Shown piece by piece: positions 47,201 to 55,420 of a stretch of 64,000 bases of DNA. The DNA comes from Streblospio benedicti (Eukaryota; Annelida; Polychaeta; Spionida; Spionidae). The stretch lies in contig CM032659.1 in the NCBI GenBank assembly GCA_019095985.1, positions 20,728,464 through 20,792,463 of the forward strand, given 5' to 3'. The position numbers and the translations under genes are program-made. A model generated the notes under the pieces. The model was not told where the DNA came from, searched no databases, and was given only the letters and a program-made list of their open reading frames with translations. Numbering within the stretch: position 1 is the first letter of the stretch; each line of letters opens with the position of its first letter.

Positions 47201-50200
47201 CTGTGTTATGCCTATTTCAAAGATGATGATTACATCAAGGAATCGTATTATACTGCTCTAGGTGCTCCAAATGTAAAATGTTTTGCCATGTTTGTGGCAA
47301 CAGTGAATCCCTGTGTATGCTGTAGAGTATGGTATGTAGAAAATTATATTTTACATTGTATGGCGCCATGGACTACACAGTTTGAAAGGTCATTCATAAG
47401 TAATGTCACACATTCAAAACCAATGTTCGTTATGCTCTACTTTTTGCAATTACTTCATGGTCTTTTGGCCCATATATCATTGACTAGCTGCAATGTTGCT
47501 GTCTGAGTGTTCAACAGGCATGGTAAGAGAACAAATCTGCAGCCATAACAGTTTCCACCTACATTTTAAATAAACCAAGTAGATGGAAAGTTCCATGGAA
47601 TCCAACTGAGTTTGTGCAATGATCATGTATTTTTACATATTAAATATCTCAATGACATGACAGAAACAGAAATTGGACCAACATTCGGTCACACAGGCAA
47701 ACTGAAATTCGGGTGACAGTAGAAACTTATTCTCTTGAATCTAAAGTGGTGGGGTACCAATGTTCACCACATCACACCTGTCCCCAATATGTAGCATGTC
47801 CATCTATCTGGAAAGGAAGCAGATAGACATTTTAGCATTATGATGTTTACATTATTAATCTCTAAAATAACAAAAGAAATTATGATAGAGTGAACACTAT
47901 AGTGATGATACGGGCACACAGTGCCTGCCCTAATAACATGATCATGAATATTGGAATTGACCGGAAATCTTGCTATTTTGGAGCCGGATTATCCTTCTTA
48001 TTTCATGGTGCCACGCCCATTTCCACAAAAGACACATTACGTGAATATTGTTTTTTCCCTGTAAAAAAAATTGCTCAAGGGTGCCAAAGTGGCACCCGGC
48101 TGATTTTTGCTCAGGACACCCCATAGAACCATAATCAATCATAAAACATCATACTTTCAATAAAACACGCTTCAGTGAAAATACCCCATTTGTCAAGAAT
48201 ACGGCCCCTGGACTATGACGGCAAAAATATGCATGTAGTATGATGCAGAGCTTTTTATTCAAGGCTGTTTATTGAAACTGTGTTAAGGTGTATCAAAATG
48301 AATTTTCCACGCCAGTCAGTGACAGTGAATGCAGTACTACCCAAACCCCACTGAAAATAGAGGAGGCAAATATGTTGGGCAAGTGTGCAGGCAAGTGCCG
48401 TAGGCACATAGCTTTTTAAAGGGGGTTTGGGGGCATGTCCCCACCCCACCCCTACACATGGATTTTTTTTTAATTTAGGACCTTTTTCATAGCTTCTGAG
48501 GCTATCTAAGACAGAAAAGTGAGCTTTGAAAGGCTCACGATAATTTTAGTACAGGTACCTTCTAGAAGATGACAACTAAAGGAATCATCCCAGATACTTA
48601 CTGAAAAACTAAACAAATAAGACAGTTTTTTCCTTTTATCGGTACAACTTTATTGCAAACTATATTTTTTGTAAAGCTACATTTTCAATATTAAATTCAA
48701 AGAAGTTTCTTATATTTGTCACATCCCCACACTCCATATGATTATGTATACTGACAGAGAAGTCTTCAATACCTATTCTTAGCTATTTCAGACCATCAAT
48801 AGTTGATTTATATATTTCTTGATAAAACTTAAAACATACCGGTATTGATTTTTCTGAGATTACGTGTATCACATTCTTCATACAATGCCAATAGTGCATC
48901 AAGGAGACTTTCTTTGTACAATTTCGACTCTCTTTGACTCGCTACATCGGATACAAGGGTCTCTAGAAAATTGGTCGTAGCATTGGAGTTATACAGCTAG
49001 AAGGCCATTCATTTTCATGGGCCCCCAAAACAGCATTACCAATATATATTCGAATTTTAAGATACCAATAGAAACCATTGGGGCTCACATTTTGGCGAGA
49101 CTTTCGCTCTTATCGCAAGAGCTATAGTCATTCGGCCTGAAGAAGCTCTTAAGATAAGAGCGAAAGTCTCGCCAAAATGTGAGCCCCAATGGTTTCTATT
49201 GGTATCTTAAAATTCGAATATATATCATGAATGAAGAAACCTTAGATGAGAGAAGTGTTCATTCTTTGAGCATTACCAATGTTGTATAAGATTCACATAA
49301 GAATACGTTCACATTAGTTGTCATTGGGGCTGAATGCTAGACCCATTCGCCGAAGGCCAGAAGCATCCCATCTTTTCAGAATAGACAATGGATCGACATT
49401 AACCTTTGTGGTCTAGTATATAATCTATTGACAGAGAAGCTTGACACTATCAAAATGCAAGTTTAAAATAGGTTTTACTATGGATCAACAATCTATATGT
49501 GTGCTGTATAAAAACACAGATAAATAACAGTTTTGAACCTCAGATCTCTAGACCAGATAACCTGCCCTGCTGTCGTATGAGAATTTGGCAAAAATATTGC
49601 TTCTATCCGTATCTTTATCTTTTACCAATGCCTAAAACTCGGCTTGCTGCCAACAGACTGAATTAATGTTGTCTTTTTAAGACTTTTATTAGTAGAATGT
49701 ATGGTAGTCAAATTTGGACTGTATTTAATGATAATGTCTTTAACAAAGCTTATGTAGCATATAATAATGTTTTTAGACATCTCCTTCGAACTTGCTATTC
49801 CTAAGGGTGTTACCATGTCCCAGTATTATATGTTTAATGGTGTAGACCACTTTAAAGTACTATATAGAAAAGCTATACTACTGGAAACTTTAGATGTAGG
49901 ATACTTAGTTGTGACAATTTTATTACACGTGATATAGTTCAAAGTGTATGTTTTAAGTTTTATTCTAGTCACTCTGTAAATTGGCAAAAACATCTATTTT
50001 AAAATATGCTTTACAACTAATTTTTAACTAAACTTTGATATGGACTGTGATATTTTACTATGCATTTTATGCGAAATAAACTGATACAATACAATACCTT
50101 CTTCAAAATGACTAATATACGCGGATGTTGAGGCCATATTTTGATAGCGTACCCTTGTCGACTGCAGACATGAATGTCTGACAAAAGCTGACAGGGGGGG

Positions 50201-53200
50201 TTTGGCACTGGCTGATGTCAACTGTCAGCTTTCATCCCAGTTTATAATTTAACAAGTATAGTTACCTTTGAAACAGATTTATTAAAAATACCATTTGATA
50301 TTAGTTAAATAGTACCAAAGAGAGAATATAAAGAATATTTATATATATGTTTATAACTGTCAATTTATAACAGCACGCTCTCAACATCCCAGTTTATAAT
50401 TTAAAACAAGTATAGTTACCTTTGAAACAGATTTTTTCTCGTAATTAAAAATACCATTTATGGGATATTAGTTAAATAGGTTTGACCAAAAACGGCACTG
50501 GTGGGTAAAAATGTCCGAAATTCGAATATTTTCGAAAAGTTCAGTAATTATATATATGTTTATAAAACACATCCTCAGTGAATAATGAAAAATCAATATA
50601 ATTTTATACTATAGTACCAGATGAGTTTGCATTATGCATTAAAAATTAAGCATTAAAAAGATAAAAGTCCTATAAGACTTTTTACATGAGAAGATTAATA
50701 TAACTTTGCAAAAAGTGGAAGACTGATCTAATTTGTGAAGAGTAGAAGTGAAAGGAGTTGGAAAATGCATAAACATACATTGTTTTTTGGCTGCTACTGT
50801 GTCAATTCTGGCCGCGGCCTAGAATGAACACTTTTTTCTTATATTATCAAATGTATCATATTTTTTATGCGTTGAAATATTTTTCATTCACTTTTTGCAA
50901 GTTCGAATTTAAGTGCATCATGAAGGCTTGCAAATTCACCTTTTTGGAAAAGGCTGCACAGAACACCAGAACGCCAGAACCTCTGAATCTAATGAGGTTT
51001 CAAAAATGCAAATTCTCATGGGTATGCCGAAAGCCCCATAAAAATGACATTTTGGGGTTGAAAAAGGGGTATGTATGGCCTCCGCCTCTCACCCACTGGA
51101 TCTTCTGGCTACGATGAAGTAGAAGAGCCTGCATTTATGAAGGTCTAGCATTAAATATCTATTGCATTATTGCATTGGTACCATAAAATCTATCTTTAAA
51201 ATTGATAAAATGATTTTTTGATCATACAGCTCACATGTGCACGCATACAAAAAAATGCAGACGTCAGCGGGGGGGGGGGTGGGGGGGGTCAAAAATAAAA
51301 ATAGCCAAATTTTGGCTGACGTAATTTGTGAACGATCTCTTATATTGTTTGCAATATTTCTGGTGTGACATTAGTAAAATATGTAATGAGTAATCAGCTG
51401 TGATAATAAAATGCTTGAGTTAATCACTTAATTCATCTTTTAATATACTGTAAAACTAGAAATGTTTGCGCACAATTGAATATGCAAATTTCCTACCCAC
51501 CTCACCCAAGTTAGGAATTCAATTTCTGGCAGCTGTCTTAGGTACTGCCTATTCATACAACAAATTTTTATGCACATGCGTGCCCGTGCTATGACTATGT
51601 CATATAATATTAGGTAGATTAATAATAATAATAATATATATACCATTCTCTACTGTTTATATTCTTGAAACCTGATGTTTCGCCATGGTAAGCATTATGG
51701 CTTCGGCGGGTCTTGTACTGTATGCATCAGAACGATGCTGGAGTAGCGTCCCACCAAGAAAACTAGTATCTTTTGACGTGTCATCACTTTTCACCTGCAT
51801 AGCAATAGATCTAGCATCAAGACAATCCACAAGAAACTAACAATAGACAATAGCTGTAAACAGAATAATGTTTCAATAGTACTAATAACATGTAATTGTC
51901 AATAATAGTTTCAAAGTATATATGTAAGTATAGTGCACTGAAATAAAAGTATTGTGGCATTGTTCATATTCATTCATATTCAAAGATGTTTGCTTATATA
52001 TTAATGAAATGTTGATTTTAAGTACACAATAACAATGTATGCTATCAGCCACAAATAGCCATTGTCTAATCCTATTGGCTCCTTCATGCTAAATAGCAGC
52101 AAACAGCACCAAGTAGACTTTTGCTGCTGTGTTGAAAATTCATTTTTTTTCTTGCCGGTTTAAGTGCATCCAATACTAGTAAAAATGTCATAAATGGCCT
52201 TGTGGAAAGGACAATTCAATTGGCAGAGTGCCCCAAATCAAATTACGTCAGTGTGGCCTCATACCTCATAGTTGTTTAAAGTTTGAATAAAATTGGTTCA
52301 TCCGTGAAAACTCTAGCTTGTCCGGAGACATGCATGCATACATGTAGTTAGTTACAGATGAACAAAACACAAGGCTTTCGCTTCATGTATCATATCTTCC
52401 TGTGTGCTACCACCTGTCTGGCCTTGTCTGGTCATAGTTATACACACAATGTACTTGCATTTTAGTATGAAGAAAACCGTCGTTTGTAATTAAGGTGATC
52501 ATCATTGAGTATATCATACAAAGAGATGTACATGTATGCACGTACACACAGCATGCAAAAAATAGCAAGGAGAAAGGTAAATGATGCATTCTATCATTCC
52601 GTGCAAAAATCACCGCCAATAACCCACGCTGATTGGTCAATCAGCGTGCTCAATTTTGCGATGGAAAACACGCTCCAAAAAAACCCCACGGCGCTAGTCT
52701 AAACTCCTCACAATATCAATACAGCCGCTGATGTAGCAAGGCGTGTGCCGTGTAGCGGAGAGCAATAGATTAGACTAACGCCGTAGTAGTGGTCTCCGCG
52801 CGCACAAAACAAACGAAATTGACTGGCAATGAGAATGTTATAATATGATTTATTTTAAAATAAAATGGATTTTAGTCATGATAGAATGGTGATTGACCAC
52901 TCGATTGTCGTGTCAATCGCAAAATTGAGCATGCTGATGTCTGATTTACCCTCACTTCGTTCGAGCAAATCAGACGTCAGCATGCTCAATTTTGCGATTG
53001 ACACTCCAATCTTCAATTCCTACAATTGAATGTTAATGTATATGATATATGTACATCTACATACATTTTTGTACATCATGTACAAGATGGGATGTTTTTT
53101 CTGTGATTTCTTTCTATATTTGCAGTCCCTTTATTGCAGGTATCGTTTGTGTCAAACTTTTCACACCTCACTGGTCCGGTGGTCTACTCACAGCACCTGC

Positions 53201-53219
53201 ACTTTGTCAACTTCTCCAG
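25950..53219 (+). CDS. Gene B: uronyl/heparan 2-O-sulfotransferase-like, N-terminal half (4 exons seen)
   Basis: Exons 25950-26228, 31045-31212, 39898-39984 and 53140-53219 join in phase (0, 0, 0, ending phase 2) into about 204 residues. The protein is a type II membrane protein: cytosolic N-terminus, anchor at about residues 45-65, then a luminal part with VFYNRVPKCGSRTVLAVMK, the PAPS 5'-phosphosulfate loop of UST (human VYNRVGKCGSRTV; HS2ST has TASTS instead of CGSRT), and VVYSQHLHFVNFSR, the segment holding the catalytic His (human FTRHVHFLNFSR). The family moves sulfate from PAPS to the 2-O position of uronic acids in chondroitin/dermatan or heparan sulfate in the Golgi. CGSRT favours UST over HS2ST. 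The rest of the enzyme is not found on this strand before the window ends; see gene C. Confidence 0.8.
26454..26990. mobile_element. Repeat starting with CACCTGTCAC hairpin and containing about 150-bp internal units
   Basis: The left border contains a hairpin, CACCTGTCAC-TCTT-GTGACAAGGTG, followed by AGCTATTGTGATCACC. It then holds three imperfect units of about 110-150 bp, each with ACCAAACTTG, a TATATGATCA(C/T) segment and GGGGTGAAAATTGACC..GGGGTACATGAA. Elements with this type of GTGAGCTATTGTGATC start are, from memory, common in bivalve genomes. It lies in intron 1 of gene B. Confidence 0.5.
28790..29182. mobile_element. Composite tRNA-derived SINE with 26-bp target duplication
   Basis: An identical 26-bp direct repeat (28790-28815 and 29157-29182, ending ACAATTATTCATATAA) flanks a 341-bp insertion. 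The insertion carries two pol III-like heads in opposite orientation: on the minus strand GGGGTTCGAATCCCACC (B box, near 28864-28880), and on the plus strand GAGTTCGAGTCCCGTC (near 29026-29041). Its tail (TATGTCAATACAGTGGCAGG) recurs inverted near 53590-53635. Long target duplications fit LINE-mobilised SINEs. Intact tRNA structure is not seen. Confidence 0.65.
30500..30580 (+). pseudogene. Short LINE RT relic
   Basis: One frame reads TVIIPIVKDKKDVLTDN just before a stop, matching the IIPI-x-KDK-x-x-x-x-D-x-NYRPI region at the start of many LINE reverse transcriptases. Nothing more of the RT follows in any frame. It is too short to assign a clade. Confidence 0.35.
30640..30925. repeat. Imperfect tandem repeat rich in TCACCAATCACC
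   Basis: Two copies of a unit of about 120 bp begin near 30728 and 30845 (TCACATTTCAC.CACTTAAATACAG.CA.TTCACAATTC). They are flanked by shorter runs of ATCACCAGTCACC-type words. This is a local minisatellite in intron 1 of gene B. Confidence 0.55.
31045..31212 (+). CDS. Gene B exon 2: PAPS-binding loop
   Basis: After the acceptor TTTGTAG, 56 codons run in phase 0 to AAG|GTAAAA. The stem region (VLLNRTGSAG, one N-glycosylation sequon NRT) leads to CQRVFYNRVPKCGSRTVLAV. The PKCGSRT motif is the 5'-phosphosulfate binding loop; the Lys is at about residue 138 of the assembled protein. Codon choice is strongly GC-ending, unlike the flanking DNA. Confidence 0.9.
31784..34921 (-). mobile_element. 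LINE (EN-RT with PHD-like finger), nearly whole ORF
   Basis: Reading the minus strand from 34921 to 31784 stays in one frame of about 1,046 codons, broken only by five in-frame stops (near 34241, 33614, 33477, 33221 and 32627; three TGA, one TAG, one TAA). Parts in order: AP endonuclease (NVGTIRGKDGELVETL, DLCCLQETR, CVYAPQVG, CGDWNGHIG), linker, reverse transcriptase (GYQG-like NYQGLKL, GFMPGRGTTDAIF, VDLEKAFDRVPR, GVHQGSVLSPVLF, YADDLVIMA), a C2-type zinc module (CAVC..CSKCLCWVHKRCSG..CPRC) and a tail with FCYLGDMLSSGGG and RWLGHVERSS. The EN resembles proteins often mislabelled craniofacial development protein 2-like, suggesting an RTE-related clade; this is uncertain. It lies antisense in intron 2 of gene B. 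Confidence 0.85.
35962..36544. mobile_element. TIR element family T, copy in duplication block A
   Basis: Inverted ends start TACAGTACTG on both sides, followed by a shared GGnTACnGAA part about 25 bp in. A related copy lies inverted at 44901-45496 and the duplicated copy at 39006-39594. The interior of about 580 bp has no transposase. It contains the recognisable core GAAACAAAGTTATGGCTATT. Confidence 0.6.
36845..36893 (+). pseudogene. Partial extra copy of gene B exon 3
   Basis: After GTTGTAG, the sequence GAGCTGAGCCGACGCCGCAA parallels exon 3 at 39898 (GAGTTGAGCCGACGTTACAA). It can be read ELSRRRNHSM for about 16 codons, then passes directly into LINE sequence of duplication copy B with no donor. 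It is therefore a broken exon left at the duplication junction, or an assembly product. It differs from the full exon by several C/T changes. Confidence 0.7.
36894..37954 (-). mobile_element. LINE endonuclease fragment in duplication block B
   Basis: Second copy of the 5' third of the LINE at 31784-34921. The endonuclease start (MPSIIMFSLENEIRPGS, NVGTIRGKDGELVETL) is identical at protein level over about 160 residues. Single-base indels then shift the frame near 37470, 37415 and 37370 and again further downstream. Confidence 0.8.
39006..39594. mobile_element. TIR element family T, copy in duplication block B
   Basis: Duplicate of 35962-36544 with scattered short indels. The ends TACAGTACTG are still present on both sides. 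Confidence 0.6.
39898..39984 (+). CDS. Gene B exon 3: linker after the PAPS loop
   Basis: Acceptor GTTGTAG, then 29 codons in phase 0 (ELSRRYNYSMIGATKPTTGL, NYYRSFSNL) to CTG|GTAGGA. The position and the pattern L-S-x-x-x-x-(F/Y)-x-x-x-x-x-x-x-x-x-x-T parallel human UST (ILSEKHGFNLVTS...). NYS is a possible N-glycosylation site. Phases fit exons 2 and 4. Confidence 0.75.
39985..41318. other. Intron 3 of gene B, no element recognised
   Basis: AT-rich intronic sequence. Short words such as TTTACAAATA and CATATTT recur around 40380-40620. No coding or structured element is supported here. Confidence 0.4.
41319..42481. mobile_element. TIR element with perfect 57-bp ends and about 22-bp iterons
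   Basis: 41319-41375 (starting GGTGGCCTAGCAGATACCC) is the exact reverse complement of 42425-42481. Inside the ends, a word ACTGGC-N5-GGTAT recurs at a spacing of about 22 bp. It is seen at 42430-42470 and 42193-42255 on one strand and in mirror orientation at about 41345-41365 and 41535-41580. Such inward-facing subterminal repeats usually serve as transposase binding sites. There is no transposase in the interior, which holds a family R repeat piece. The superfamily is unknown. Confidence 0.75.
41850..42180 (+). repeat. Dispersed repeat family R, diverged copy
   Basis: Shares AGAATGCACACTTTAAATTGGCAAAGTG, TGGTCAC.AAGTATG and AATGGACCATAAGTGGCCTCATGGAAAG...CAAATCACTTTGGTGTC blocks with the copies near 12.3, 20.2 and 52.2 kb. 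It lies wholly inside the 41319-42481 TIR element, so it was either captured or inserted there. Confidence 0.5.
42482..44900. other. Intron 3 of gene B, AT-rich, no gene recognised
   Basis: Contains TACATGTA-rich tracts (42770-42785, 42995-43030) and a T-run near 44140-44155. Short frames show no motif. Confidence 0.4.
44901..45496. mobile_element. TIR element family T, inverted copy
   Basis: Ends TAGTACAGATAGCGTCAGAA (left) and, inward from the right, TACAGTACAGATTGCGTCAG, continuing in both as AAGGATACAGAA: an inverted repeat of about 30 bp. The core GCCGTAACTTTGTTTCAAAT is the reverse complement of the core of the 35962 copy. The long frame across it (45078-45533) shows no domain and is taken as chance. 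Confidence 0.6.
45576..46489 (-). pseudogene. LINE 3' coding relic with C-terminal zinc-knuckle region
   Basis: On the minus strand, from 46489: AAKAAWAHRLLKCKGDNWTE, IPYLTSWINSGF, then after a frame change near 46020, LTETNFKILHNILLCGENL, KWKKKNDDKCSLCCEKES, ITQCHMVYKCKYINPFW. This is the C-terminal part of L1/Tx1-type LINE ORF2 proteins (FK-x-LH-x-x-L....W......C-x-x-C......H-x-x-x-x-C). No RT core is in range, so it is a 5'-truncated, decayed insertion. Confidence 0.65.
46490..47065. other. Unrecognised frame and spacer in intron 3
   Basis: A minus-strand frame of 89 residues (46786-46517) has several Cys and a Thr-rich end but no family signature I can name. It could be a fragment of the transposon that brought the THAP-like segment downstream. 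Between 46850 and 47045 nothing is recognised. Confidence 0.3.
47066..47506 (+). pseudogene. THAP-like zinc finger relic
   Basis: The frame starts MPSNCCSAFGC, then HKFPKDFDLRKLWIYAI, a Pro, and VLCYAYFKDDDY. THAP domains follow MPxxC-x4-C...FP...L-x-x-W...P...C-x-x-HF. Here the zinc-binding His is Tyr (CYAYF) and the AVPT-like end reads GAPN. The first 75 residues carry the similarity and the remaining 70 have none. THAP domains occur in P-element-type transposases and in host regulators. With the lost ligand and no continuation this is most likely a dead transposon-derived exon. Confidence 0.5.
47507..49041. other. Intron 3 of gene B, no gene recognised
   Basis: Contains a stretch near 48400-48450 (GGGGGTTTGGGGGCATGTCC) that resembles the tail of a repeat, but its borders cannot be set. 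Nothing else is supported. Confidence 0.35.
49042..49225. repeat. Perfect palindrome: 73-bp arms, 38-bp loop
   Basis: 49042-49114 is the exact reverse complement of 49153-49225 (ends ATATATATTCGAATTTTAAG; inner ends CGCTCTTATC / GATAAGAGCG). The 38-base loop has its own short arms, AAGAGCT and AGCTCTT. The word GCATTACCAAT occurs just before the left arm (about 49033) and again near 49270. It may be a foldback MITE or a recent inverted duplication. As RNA it would form a long perfect hairpin. Confidence 0.85.
49650..49995 (+). pseudogene. LINE relic after the RT core (AYNNVFR motif)
   Basis: Frames on the plus strand read FISRMYGSQIWTVFNDNVF, KAYVAYNNVFRHLLR and, in another frame, SQYYMFNGVDHFKVLYRKA, resembling the region following the RT of CR1/Jockey-type LINEs (Y-x-x-x-LW......L..AYNN.FR.LLG). 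At least one frame change and stops are present. No RT core precedes it. Confidence 0.5.
50221..50570. repeat. Local direct duplication with indels
   Basis: ATCCCAGTTTATAATTTAA..ACAAGTATAGTTACCTTTG continuing to GATATTAGTTAAATAG occurs at about 50233-50312 and again at about 50388-50480. A TATATATGTTTATAA block follows each copy. The second copy has small insertions. It may be a real tandem duplication or a local assembly repeat. Confidence 0.55.
52010..52390 (+). repeat. Dispersed repeat family R, long copy
   Basis: Carries ACAATGTATGCTATCAGCCA, GCAAACAGCACCAAGTAGAC, CAATTGGCAGAGTGCC, CCTCATACCTCATAGTTGTT, CTAGCTTGTCCGGAGACATG and GGCTTTCGCTTCA in the family order. The terminal hairpin and CTAG are missing. 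It is in the same orientation as gene B. Confidence 0.6.
52910..53004. repeat. Hairpin element: 38-bp arms, 19-bp loop
   Basis: 52910-52947 and 52967-53004 are reverse complements with one mismatch (GTGTCAATCGCAAAATTGAG at the left outer end). The loop holds CTCACTTCGTTCGAG. Half of the arm, GCTCAATTTTGCGAT, also occurs at 52647-52662 beside a separate hairpin CACGCTGATTGGTCAATCAGCGTG. It resembles a small foldback MITE. It ends about 135 bp before exon 4. Confidence 0.75.
53140..53219 (+). CDS. Gene B exon 4: catalytic His segment
   Basis: Acceptor TTTATTGCAG, then VSFVSNFSHLTGPVVYSQHL and HFVNFS, ending TCC AG|GTGAGT in phase 2. It aligns with human UST IKNIS..EQPYLFTRHVHFLNFSR. The His of QHLHF corresponds to the general base His of the family (H142 in HS2ST). 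NFS sites may be glycosylated. The next exon should start F-G-x-x-x-P-x-YIN-x-(I/V)-RDP; nothing matching is found on this strand up to 64000. Confidence 0.88.
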
Positions 53220-53582
53220 GTGAGTGGGAGCACCCAATGATGGGGCTTGTATAGTGCAACTAGCTTTTACAGCCTTTATTTAGAAAACACCGGAGTGGTG
53301 TTTATCTCCAAAAAATATTCTAAGTATTTGATAGCAATGTTATCAGTATAGTTTTTCCAACAACTGTGAAAGTTTCATAGAAAATGAATGCATATTTATC
53401 ACAGAGTTTGACATATATGGTGGCCCTGTAGCTTTTCAGATTTTACCATGTGCATTACATAATCAAATTTTCTATTTTTAACAAGGCAAGTTGTACATGC
53501 AAATCTATTATTTTGAAATATTTTTCTAATGTGTTTTTCCTAAGTTTGCTTGTGGATACAATTTTCTTCTCTCTCTCTCTAT

Positions 53583-53660
53583 CTCTTCTCTATCAGGCAA
53601 GCAAGCTCCTACCACTGTATTGACATAGCTTAAGACAGGTTTAAGAACCCTAAGCTTCCC
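53583..53660 (-). mobile_element. SINE tail fragment
   Basis: CTCCTACCACTGTATTGACATAGC is the reverse complement, with minor changes, of the tail of the SINE at 28790-29182. No tRNA-like head is left. Confidence 0.45.
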
Positions 53661-53927
53661 TGACAGGACTACTTAAAATTTGTTGAGCAAGGTTCATAGC
53701 ATATTGGAAACCATGTATCATATTGAGTTCGTTCTTTATAAATATGCTAAATTCCAAAATTACCACCATATAATCACTAAATATATCTAAAAATATAAAA
53801 ATTATTTATTGAACTGTTTTCGACTGTTGTCCTCATCAGATTACAATAAAAACATAAGTACTTAAAAGACACCTAACAGTTAACACATCTTAGAAAGGGG
53901 ATTTTATACTTTGCAGTACATGTATTC

Positions 53928-54963
53928 TCAAGTTCCGAATTGCTGTACATGTACGGGTATTTATTCTACAAAAATATTCCACCCTGTACGGCCTTATTTG
54001 AGTCTGTACGCTTATTAAAAAAAAGCTTTGTCACCCTGTATATTTATTAGGCACCGTACATTCTCCAGTGTTCATCCTAGGGCTGTGCCCTCTCCACAAT
54101 ATACAATGAGCGGTCATTCGTCGGTCATTCGCTGTGTTCCGTGTTCGTTGTTTTTTCGTGAATAACCAAGACGAAACGCGCTATAAAAAGAATGCTTTGA
54201 TTGGCTGCAGACGGGAATATTGCTCTTTTTCAACCAATCACGTTCGTCCTTGTAAATTGTCTTTTGAAGCACTGTGGATTCTCATGTGCCTGGTCAAGTG
54301 TGGATTCTCATGTGTTTGGTCAGATGGCGGTTTTGAAGAATGGCACCACTGTAAAACAATAGTCAAAAATTGTAAATATCCACTGCATAGTCTTGGGGAT
54401 TTGTGGGAGATTATGTCAAGTGTATTCTTAGTATACAAGTACAACTATAGGTTAAATTTAACCAAAAGTTGCCCTTCTGAGCTATGTCCCATTGTTCTGC
54501 GTTTTTGACCCATAACTTTTGGTGTAATGGGGTCAATTCACACATAGACTCCAAGTTCTAGGATGAACACTGAATTCTCACTCAATCTCACTGGGGAAAA
54601 ATGTTGCCGCCTACTAGTAAACAAGAAGCAGACGAATTTGCCTTAAAACTCAAGAAGTATAGCCTGCAGTTGATGATCTTATGATATTTTACAAAATACT
54701 AATAATCATTTTCATTTAAAAAAATATGGGTACTAATAATCATTTTCATTAAATGACACACATTCATTGAATAATAATTGGTCTGACCTCATGCAAATAA
54801 TTGATCTGTAGATTCTGTACTATTATTGAAACCCCGTACTCTTATTCGATTTCAATAGAATTTCCATCCTGTATGTTTATTCAAACCTGTACTGTTATTA
54901 AAAATGTTGTGATTTTCCAAACTGTACTCTTATTCAAGACTGTACCGTTATTCGGAACTCGAG
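53928..54963. mobile_element. TIR element with CTGTACnnTTATT direct repeats
   Basis: Ends CTCAAGTTCCGAATT (53928-53942) and, read inward from the right, CTCGAGTTCCGAAT (54963-54950). Next to both ends a word CTGTACnnTTATT recurs: three times on the left (about 53980-54055) and six times on the right (about 54815-54952), in the same direction. It has no coding region of its own. A second TIR element (54066-54572) is nested inside. The target duplication is not clear. Confidence 0.55.
54066..54572. mobile_element. Nested TIR element with CAGTGTTCATCCTAG ends
   Basis: CAGTGTTCATCCTAG (54066-54080) is the exact reverse complement of 54558-54572. The interior of about 475 bp includes a doubled 25-bp unit GTGGATTCTCATGTGnnTGGT (54273-54325). 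On the minus strand this unit reads HLTRHMRIHS, reminiscent of the end of a C2H2 zinc finger. No full finger is present. Confidence 0.6.
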
Positions 54964-55164
54964 AGTATGTGACAGAATAATAATAGAGATTAACAATACT
55001 AAGAACAATACATTTACATAATAATGAAAGAAGAAAAGTAAAAATAAGAATACACAGGTGAAACAACCAGATCTCATAATAATAATGATAAAAAATATTT
55101 ATAGTAATTCATTAGTGAATGTTACTCTTCTGATAGCGGGCTGATAATGATCAAGTTTGCTGTT

Positions 55165-55420
55165 CATTGTTGCGTCGCTTCAGCTCAGCTGCTGAAGCAA
55201 GCATTGTGTTTCGTTCGTTTGTAACTAACTAACTAACTATGTAACTAACTAACTAACTATGTATGTTTGTATGTATGTCTCCGGACAAGCTAGCGGGCGT
55301 ACCGATGAACCGATTTCGTTCAAACTTTACACAACTATGAGGTATGAGGCGACACTGAAGTGATTCGATTTTGGGCAATCTGCCAATTAAACTGTGCTCT
55401 CTAGAAGCCCATTCACACGC
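55165..55420 (-). repeat. Dispersed repeat family R, inverted copy
   Basis: The reverse complement gives CAATTAAACTGTGCTC-type head, CCTCATACCTCATAGTTGTG, TTTGAACGAAATCGGTTCAT, GCTAGCTTGTCCGGAGACAT, a TTAGTTAGTTA expansion, and the terminal GCTTCAGCAGCTGAGCTGAAGCGACGCAAC. The end hairpin is well kept but is followed by AA and not by CTAG. Confidence 0.6.
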
